From Asterias rubens (lineage: Eukaryota; Echinodermata; Asteroidea; Forcipulatida; Asteriidae): a DNA stretch of 64,000 bases. Position 1 is the stretch's first letter. Each line of letters starts with the position of its first letter. The stretch lies in assembly GCF_902459465.1 (NCBI RefSeq), contig NC_047063.1, positions 20,425,685 through 20,489,684 of the forward strand. Direction: 5' to 3'. The notes under the pieces are model-generated. The model did not search any database. It was not told where the DNA came from and saw nothing but the letters and a program-made list of their open reading frames with translations. Shown in pieces: positions 57,784 to 64,000 of the stretch. Both the position numbers and the translations under genes were made by a program.

Positions 57784-58314
57784 CATTATTACTCTGTTGA
57801 CCAATAACAGAAACACAACTTGTATTACATGTTTCCCGGCGAATTTCGGCCGGTAATAAGTTTGAACATTCATAAGTTGAATGTTTTCAATTTTTTTGTT
57901 TTAAAGTGATTGAATCAATTTAATATAATTGAATCTCACATGAATTTGGTGCTTTTGTTTTGTGGTTATAAACATGAGTTATGGCTCCCCGAGTAAGCTC
58001 ACAAAAAATGCTCGGTACTGTACAATTTGTTTTTTTTAAAGATGCGTGTCCGTGACACGAGCCTTCAATTTATAAAAATTACAACTCTCCCCTGCGTTTA
58101 TTGCGCCGATGTGTAATTTCTTTCTTTTGCCCCCCCCCCCCCAAATGATAATAAAAGTAATAATATATTAATAATAACAAATAATCAAGTCCTACCCCCC
58201 CCCCATTTACTCAGTCCTTCTTACTAAACCAAAGTTGCAGAATAACACTTTTCATATAAATTATACTCGCACCGTTTTTCTTGAAAAATTGCTAACACAA
58301 AATGTTGGTGCAGG

Positions 58315-58475
58315 TTGTCGGAACATAGGGGTTTCTTGGTTGTCGGAATATAGGGGTGTCGGAACATAGGGGTGTCCGAATGTAGGGATGTCGGAACATA
58401 GGGGTGTCGGATTATAGGTTGAGTTGTCGGAACATAGGGGTGTTGAGGAACATAGGGATGTCGGAATATAGAGCA
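58315..58475 (-). repeat. Inverse, diverged 17-bp array
   Basis: About nine units of GTCGGAACATAGGGGT and GTCGGAATATAGGGGT type, the reverse complement of the left array. It includes one TAGGTTGAGTTGTCGG, equivalent to the CAACTCAGCCTA monomer. Confidence 0.9.
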
Positions 58476-59264
58476 GTCACCGCGCTGTACAAAGCAAAAT
58501 TAAACTAAAAAGAGACGAAATGTATTAAAATTATAAAAATGAGAAGCAAGTGCAGAAAACAAGAAAATTAGATTATAAAATTATGTGCAAAGTAAAAATG
58601 TTGATCAATCGTGACAGTGCTAAAAGTTCAAACTTTAAATAAAACCAAACAATTTTGGGGTTTTCAAGCTTGATAAAATTTATGTGAGGAAAATTCTCCT
58701 GCACAGGGTCAAGGATTTAGTGAGACTTGAAACACTTAAAACTGACAAAAATTCCTCAAAACTACAGAAAGCTCTTCCACTGTTGAGAGTGAACCATTTG
58801 GTGTATGTAGGAACTATCGAAGAAGTCACACAGAGTAAATTTCTATTCATAAATACTGGGACAGTTTCTCTACTCCTATTGGTGGAGAGCGCGTCACGTG
58901 GGGGAGTTTAAACGGTTGATAATGACCAGCTGGACTCGTTGGTCTTAGTGCAAGACGTTTCTTGTTGCTGGCAATGCGGGTGCTCTCGGTGAGTTGGCCG
59001 CGCTGTGTGTGAAAGGAAAACGAGAACGTCTTGCACCAAGACTATTTGCGCACGGAAACTGTCGAACTAGGTGTCTCATTAGTCATACCAGTGCAACACA
59101 CAGACAGAACTCAAGCACTTTGGAAACGGATAAGTTTTACACAGTTTCTTACTTTATCGAACGCCTTTTAACCAAAAACGCATTTATGAATGGGAATAAA
59201 AGAGTAGTGCCTCGTTCTGAAATGGCCATTTAAAACCTTGCAGGGCTGTTTTAAACGGCCACTA

Positions 59265-59532
59265 AAGAACGGTCGAGTTGGTCTTTGAAAAGCATATGAA
59301 ACCGTTTGTTATAGAATGCATGAATAGAAAGCTATTTTAAAAGTAGAATATAATGATCCACACAAGTATCACTCGAAATTGCGTGGTTTTCCTTTTACCT
59401 TGTTGACAAGCACGGTCGGCCATTGGCGGACCGTGTTAGTTTGCAAATTAAAAGGAAAACCACGCAATTTCAATGGCAAATGTGTGTGGATCACTGTATT
59501 CTACTTTTTAAACATCTTTCTAACCATATGAT
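59265..59532. mobile_element. TTAA MITE family B, copy 5 (ends lost)
   Basis: Palindrome from ACGGTCGAGTTGGTCTTTGA through GGTCGGCCATTGGCGGACC to TTTAAACATCTTTCTAACCA. The terminal AAGGAACACG blocks are missing. Confidence 0.78.
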
Positions 59533-59590
59533 ATGGGACGCAGACGCGCTAAATTTGTTCGTATTCCACGAGCGCCCGTGTTAATAACAA
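59530..59590 (+). repeat. Short repeat shared with 14645-14705
   Basis: GATATGGGACGCAGACGCGC and TTCGTATTCCACGAGCGC are near-identical to GATATGGGACGCAGAAGCGC and TTCGTATTCCACTCGTGC at 14648-14695. Family unknown. Confidence 0.6.
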
Positions 59591-59597
59591 ATTTAGT

Positions 59598-59993
59598 TTA
59601 AAGGCAATGGACACTATTGGTAATTATTCAAAATAATTATTAACATAAAACCTTTCTTAGTGATGAGTAATGATGAGGGGAGAGGTTGATGGTATAAAAC
59701 ATTGTGAGAAACGGCTCTCTCTGAAGTGCCATAGTTTTCGAGAAAGAAGTAATTTTTCCACGAATTTGATTTCGAGACCTCAGATTTAGAACTTGAGGCC
59801 TCAAAATCAACCATCTAAAATGCACACAACTTCGTGTGACAAGGGTGTGTTTTTCTTATTATTATCTCGCAAGTTCGATGACCGATTGAGCTCAAATTTT
59901 CACAGGTTTGTTATTTTATGCATATGTTGAGATACACCAACTGTGAAGGCTAGTCTAGCTTTGACAATTACCAATAGTGTCCACTGCCTTTAA
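59598..59993 (-). mobile_element. TTAA MITE family A, copy 7 (reverse, full length)
   Basis: TTAAAGGCAATGGACACTAT at the left and ATAGTGTCCACTGCCTTTAA at the right, TTAA at both extremes. The internal hairpin is present (GAGACCTCAGATTTAG / CTTGAGGCCTCAAAATC). Confidence 0.87.
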
Positions 59994-60644
59994 ATTTTAG
60001 AACAATATTTCCAGACAAACAGCATGCACAGGCAACAAGTTTAGAATGTAATTTTTGCACAGTCCGTATACGGAGCGTGACGCATTGACACTCACAATAC
60101 GCAGTGTGCAATAAAAAAACTGGAAGTTATAGGTTTTTATACCACCCTCCAGTTCGAGCATCTGATTGGTGGATTAGCGCGTACTGGAAGATAAAGGAAA
60201 CTAAAAGGCCCTACCTCAGCGCCAGTTACCTGTTCCATTTGCGGAATCCATACCGGACAAGCCACATAGTAAATCAACCCACAAATTCAGTAATGCAAAG
60301 CACATAATAAACGTTTTTGAAAAATCTCCCCCACCGCCCCCTCCCCCATTCCACTTCAGTCAGTCAGTCAGAAAGGCCCTTTAAAAGACAAATCCGTTAC
60401 AGTAATAAAAGAGTTCAACGACCAAAAATAGCAAACTAGAATCAGCCGGAAGTAAACAAGAGAGGGGCAAAGGGTATTTATGATGACAGTGACAGGTGCA
60501 AGCTGTGACTTCACAATAATAGTAGATAAACACAGGTTCCCTAACGATGAAGACGATTGTGTGTGTGTGTTTCATACGTGTAAAAGAACAATTTCTGGCG
60601 GTTTGCATCTCATTCCAAAATATCGAAATTAAAGCGTTCTCCCC

Positions 60645-60808
60645 TAAGAGACACTGGACACTATTGGAAATTGTCAAAGACTAGTCTTCTCATTTAGTGT
60701 ATCTCAACATACATGTATGCATAAAATAACAAACCTTTGAGAATTTGAGCTCAATTGGTCGTCGAAGTTGCGAGATAAAAATGAAAGAAAAAACACCCTT
60801 GTCACACT
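60645..60808 (+). mobile_element. TTAA MITE family A, copy 8 (right half missing)
   Basis: GACACTGGACACTATTGGAA through AAACACCCTTGTCACAC matches the left part of the family; it is cut at about 60808 by a TATCGATA-rich sequence. Confidence 0.75.
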
Positions 60809-60809
60809 A

Positions 60810-62062
60810 ACGTCCGTCGATGTCGGTTTTTTCCCATAACCGATATATCGAAAATTTAATATCGAGTATACTCGATATATCAAGTATTTCCCGCGCGCAA
60901 GATGGAAGCCTAAAAACAGCACTTGGTATACTCATGGAGGTAGAAATATATATACCATAGACTGACAGTTTAATAGGGTTACATTTCAACCTGTTTTTGT
61001 CTGATCCCCGACATTAAGGTGTCAGTTGCCGATGCATTGACGTAGAAGTGTCAATCAAGTTGTCCGACGGGCGCGCGGACTACCTTTACCGTTGAAAATG
61101 GTTGAGATAATCATCGAAAAAAAATCACTAGAAAGTCCTGCAAAACACAGACCTACCACTCAGCGATCACAATATACAACGCACGCAGCATGCAGTCACA
61201 TAGTCTCCAATAAAGGCTCGTAGTCTTTTTACTTTGCATTCTATAACAAAGGCAAGAAACATTGAATGCTAGAACGCCCTCTATTGTCGAAATAACGCAG
61301 TGCATCACGCGATACCGCCTTGACCAAAGACTGCATGTGTCTGCGCATGCTTGGGCAAACGGGTTTTCCCCCCGAATTGCAATAACCATACACGCTGGTG
61401 TGCACGCTTAAACCGTACAACAGCATAGTCTTCGCTGGTACGCACGCAATAGCCGCCGACAGCGTGGTCTGCGAAGCATATAGTTCCTCGGAAATGTTAG
61501 CTTGTTTACCAAAAACAACACAACGTGTAGGCTTTATTTGACCAAAATGACGCCATTACGATACCTTGGATTGATAGAAAGATTATTTTACTGTATAACG
61601 TAAGATTGTTTTCTTCCTTGTTTTGTTTTGTCTTGTTGATTCGGGGAAGTTTTTGCGGGGTAAAGTCAATAATGCTGTGATGAAGACGCATTGATTTTGA
61701 TCACATGCACAATGGGAAGTTGCATCTTAAACAGCCGATAGGCTAGGGCAGCAGCGGCGGTTTCTTTTGAGGTTTTACCGTGCGCTCGCCGCGGGGTCGT
61801 GAATTTCTGCGGCGGGCCGGCGGCTGATGGCGAAAACACAAAGAACATGCAGACATACTTGGTTGTAAAACGTATTTTATTTAATAGGACAACTCAAAAT
61901 GATGAAACTACATAACGACGACGGCTTTTCTAATACTCAAACACATATTTCTTTTCAATAATCGGACACTCTTTTGGTATTTTCGATATTATTTAGGAAC
62001 ATCGAAATTTTCAAAACATCGAAATTTTCGATATATATCGAAAATCCGATATTACGATATGA
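60810..62062. repeat. Region bounded by TATCGATA-rich blocks
   Basis: Left block 60830-60890 (ACCGATATATCGAAAATTTA, TACTCGATATATCAAG) and right block 61980-62062 (TTCGATATTATT, TTTCGATATATATCGAAAAT) flank ~1.1 kb of comparatively CpG-rich DNA. They may be ends of one element, but the blocks do not align cleanly. Confidence 0.4.
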
Positions 62063-64000
62063 TTATAAAAGTGACAATAAAGCAAATTGTTACAAATTAT
62101 TATGTTTTGTAATGCAACCATGATGACAATATTGACTCTCTGACAAGTAAAACAATATAAATCAACGCACAAACACAGTGAGCAATTGTTCAATTTCCGT
62201 ACAATTACCCTCCTACTGACTCCTTTGTACACCAACGCATACTACCCCACAGCAAATCATTAAAGACTAGGTATGAGCAAACACAGCTTCCCAAAATGGA
62301 CACCGTATAAGAATCTAAACCTCTAAATAACCGTTTATATCTTCCACCAAATCTGTAACAGTCCCCCATCTTCATGCTATCTCTGATGACCAATCAGGTT
62401 AACAACTAACGATGTTTGGATCCTCCAATTACAACCATCAAACATGCTTTTAATTCACATCCTGATAAAGTGTGCAACACGACTGGCATTAGCCCTTTCG
62501 CACTTGGCTTCCAGCACTACGATGGCTGCCCATGCAGCAGCAGCAGCAGCACCACCATTGGGTCCTGCCAGTGACTCATATCATACAGATCATCATCCAA
62601 TCTTTCTTCACCATCTTCCCTCCCAACGGGCCATCACCGTTAGCGGGACCGAACACTCTCAATACTACCTCAAATAGCCATCCCTACTGAGATATGATTC
62701 ACTCACTGCAGTCATCCACACTCCCAAACTCTCTCTCCTTCTCTCTGTGTTTCCAGCCGAGAAGTGACTCATAGAAAGGGAGGATGTGCTGTCAAGATAT
62801 CCAGGAGAGGGTACCCTCCTCTTTATTTATCTCCCTGGACTCATTCAGCCTCCGGGACTAATACCCCAACTCTTTTAGCTAGAATACCGTGTTGGTAAAT
62901 CTAGGGCAACAACTTTGCCCTTAAATCTAGAGTAACAACTTTGCCCTTGAAATTCCTTTACATTGTAAGGGAAGTCTTTCAAGGAGACTTAAAAAAAAGG
63001 ATGCAAGTTTAGGACTGGAATTATCCACTTTCTGTGGTGGCTCAACCATTTTGAAAAATGCACTTAAATAAAAGATCTTGTACGGCCCATCAGAATATTT
63101 TGAAGGTGCACCACGACCAAGACCAGAGTTGTCAGATATTGCAACCTCAGTGTTAATTTCACGTCTGCCACTTAATCAATCATACAGCTATTTCAGCTTC
63201 TTCTCCAGCTCAAAATAATCCAATGTACGAAAGTCGCGAGTAAAATTATATTGCACCAAGACATCACACAGCTTTGAGCAAAACCTACTTCAAGGTCATT
63301 AACCCTCTTCAAAGAGCACTGACTGATGTTGAGGTCAAAGGTTAAATGTTGTTTGATCTCTCTGAACCCAGCCAAGGTGAGTGGGACCACATATACTTGT
63401 AACACAGACTCACTTAAATATACTGGGAAACTTTTCTGTCAAACACAAACACTGAAAGTGTCCACAATGTCATCTTCTGTTTGCTTAAGACTGAAGGATT
63501 CTTTAAGATACACAGAAGATGTCAACATTTTCCGAAAAGTAAAACAATCCCAGAGTGAGTTTAGGCCTGAAAACAGACAGACCTCTTCACAAACTAATCA
63601 CAGATAAGCAAAATTTTCAAGCCGATATGCAAACAAAATGTCCTAAACCAAACAAAGAAAAAAAAAACACAGACCCACTTCACAAAATAACGCTAAAAGA
63701 AATCAGTCGTGTGTCAATATATACAGCAAGACCAGACGATGAATACTAGGCCTACCAAGCCTCAGAAATGATTTTGTGGCTTTAAACCTACGAATAGTTT
63801 CTGAAATAAGTAATAAAAGAACAAGAGTACAACATTGATTATAAAGAAGTATACTGTACATAGTTATAAAAGGCTGGCAACACTGGGAGACTCTATGAGA
63901 AATTCCTGGTAGTTTTCACAAGGTTGGGGGGTGGGGGGGATAAGTCAACTTATCTCTAAGGTCAGACTTGAAGGTTATTAAGGAAATATTTGTTTGATTT

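Larger units (their letters stand above)
57307..58481. mobile_element. Foldback transposon with inverted tandem-array ends and 9-bp TSD (Mutator-like?)
   Basis: GCGCTGTAC occurs in direct orientation at 57298-57306 and 58482-58490. The element begins GGTTACACACCTATATTCCG and its other end, in inverse, begins GGTGACTGCTCTATATTCCG. The left end continues as a 17-bp tandem array to about 57783; the right end carries a shorter, diverged inverse array (58315-58475). The ~530-bp centre has no transposase. A 9-bp duplication with long inverted ends is typical of MULEs; family assignment is inference. Confidence 0.8.
51528..64000. other. Region upstream of FAM120 exon a: no exon recognised
   Basis: I searched the minus-strand translations for the N-terminal XPG/PIN part expected before CIRLAM and found nothing like it. 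The region therefore reads as intron 1 (at least 12.4 kb) or, if the gene starts elsewhere, intergenic DNA. It contains the repeats listed separately and an (A/G/C)-rich CpG-containing patch around 61740-61830. 62060-64000 shows no supported feature apart from a short GCA run near 62535. Confidence 0.5.

Noticed and set aside
57183-57856. Three overlapping forward frames of 122-205 codons resembling a repeat protein
   Set aside because: The 52-bp period is not a multiple of three and lacks stops, so all frames stay open; the sequence is the array end of a foldback element.
62522-62677. Short ATG frame with poly-Ala (MAAHAAAAAAPPLG...)
   Set aside because: Produced by a GCA trinucleotide run; no homology or splice support.
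52000-64000. Expected N-terminal exon of the FAM120 gene (PIN/XPG-N module)
   Set aside because: Looked for the conserved DADNCLHRLYGGFY-like and neighbouring signatures on the minus strand; none seen, so not annotated.

Overview
The window is nuclear DNA of an animal, most likely an echinoderm and probably a sea star. The evidence is intron-containing genes with GT-AG junctions, a FAM120-type gene, a local array of class A GPCRs of the kind expanded in echinoderms, and very dense foldback (MITE) and tRNA-derived SINE families of a type I associate with asteroid genomes. The species-level call is inference. Gene density is low and roughly half of the readable structure is transposon-derived.

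Layout. At 1.4-3.7 kb (+) lies a 744-residue intronless reading frame that joins a PD-(D/E)XK/Mrr-like nuclease region to an SF1-type helicase/P-loop region. A diverged, disrupted partner lies at 25.2-25.8 kb (-). From 8 to 24 kb there is a three-member GPCR array: intact at 7967-8947 (+), pseudogene at 15924-16884 (+), intact at 22983-23951 (-). The space between them holds MITEs, a Tc1-type element with ~210-bp inverted ends (20.7-21.8 kb), an element with 32-bp inverted ends and a 7-bp duplication (19.1-19.7 kb), LINE fragments and minisatellites. From 25.8 to 37.8 kb I recognise no gene, only repeats and AT-rich DNA. From 37.85 to 51.53 kb on the minus strand lie sixteen exons of a FAM120A/FAM120B-type gene (about 926 codons). 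All sixteen junctions agree in splice signals and reading phase. The exon(s) for the N-terminal XPG/PIN-like part were not found and presumably lie beyond the right edge. From 51.5 to 64 kb I found only repeats and unassigned DNA, consistent with intron 1 or upstream sequence.

Mobile DNA. At least three short inverted-repeat families share TTAA target sites and AAAGG-type ends. One copy is nested inside another and exposes the TTAA duplication. A separate element at 57.3-58.5 kb has inverted ends built from 17-bp tandem units and a 9-bp target duplication, as in Mutator-like elements. In a FAM120 intron, a MITE with ~120-bp inverted ends carries an inverted copy of part of a FAM120 exon and is itself interrupted by a SINE with a 10-bp duplication.

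Functionally the genes are unrelated: a putative nucleic-acid-processing enzyme of unknown role, putative chemosensory-type receptors, and an RNA-binding scaffold. The points most worth following are the nuclease-helicase gene and its relic, the mosaic identity among the GPCRs, the exon-carrying MITE and the tandem-array foldback element.
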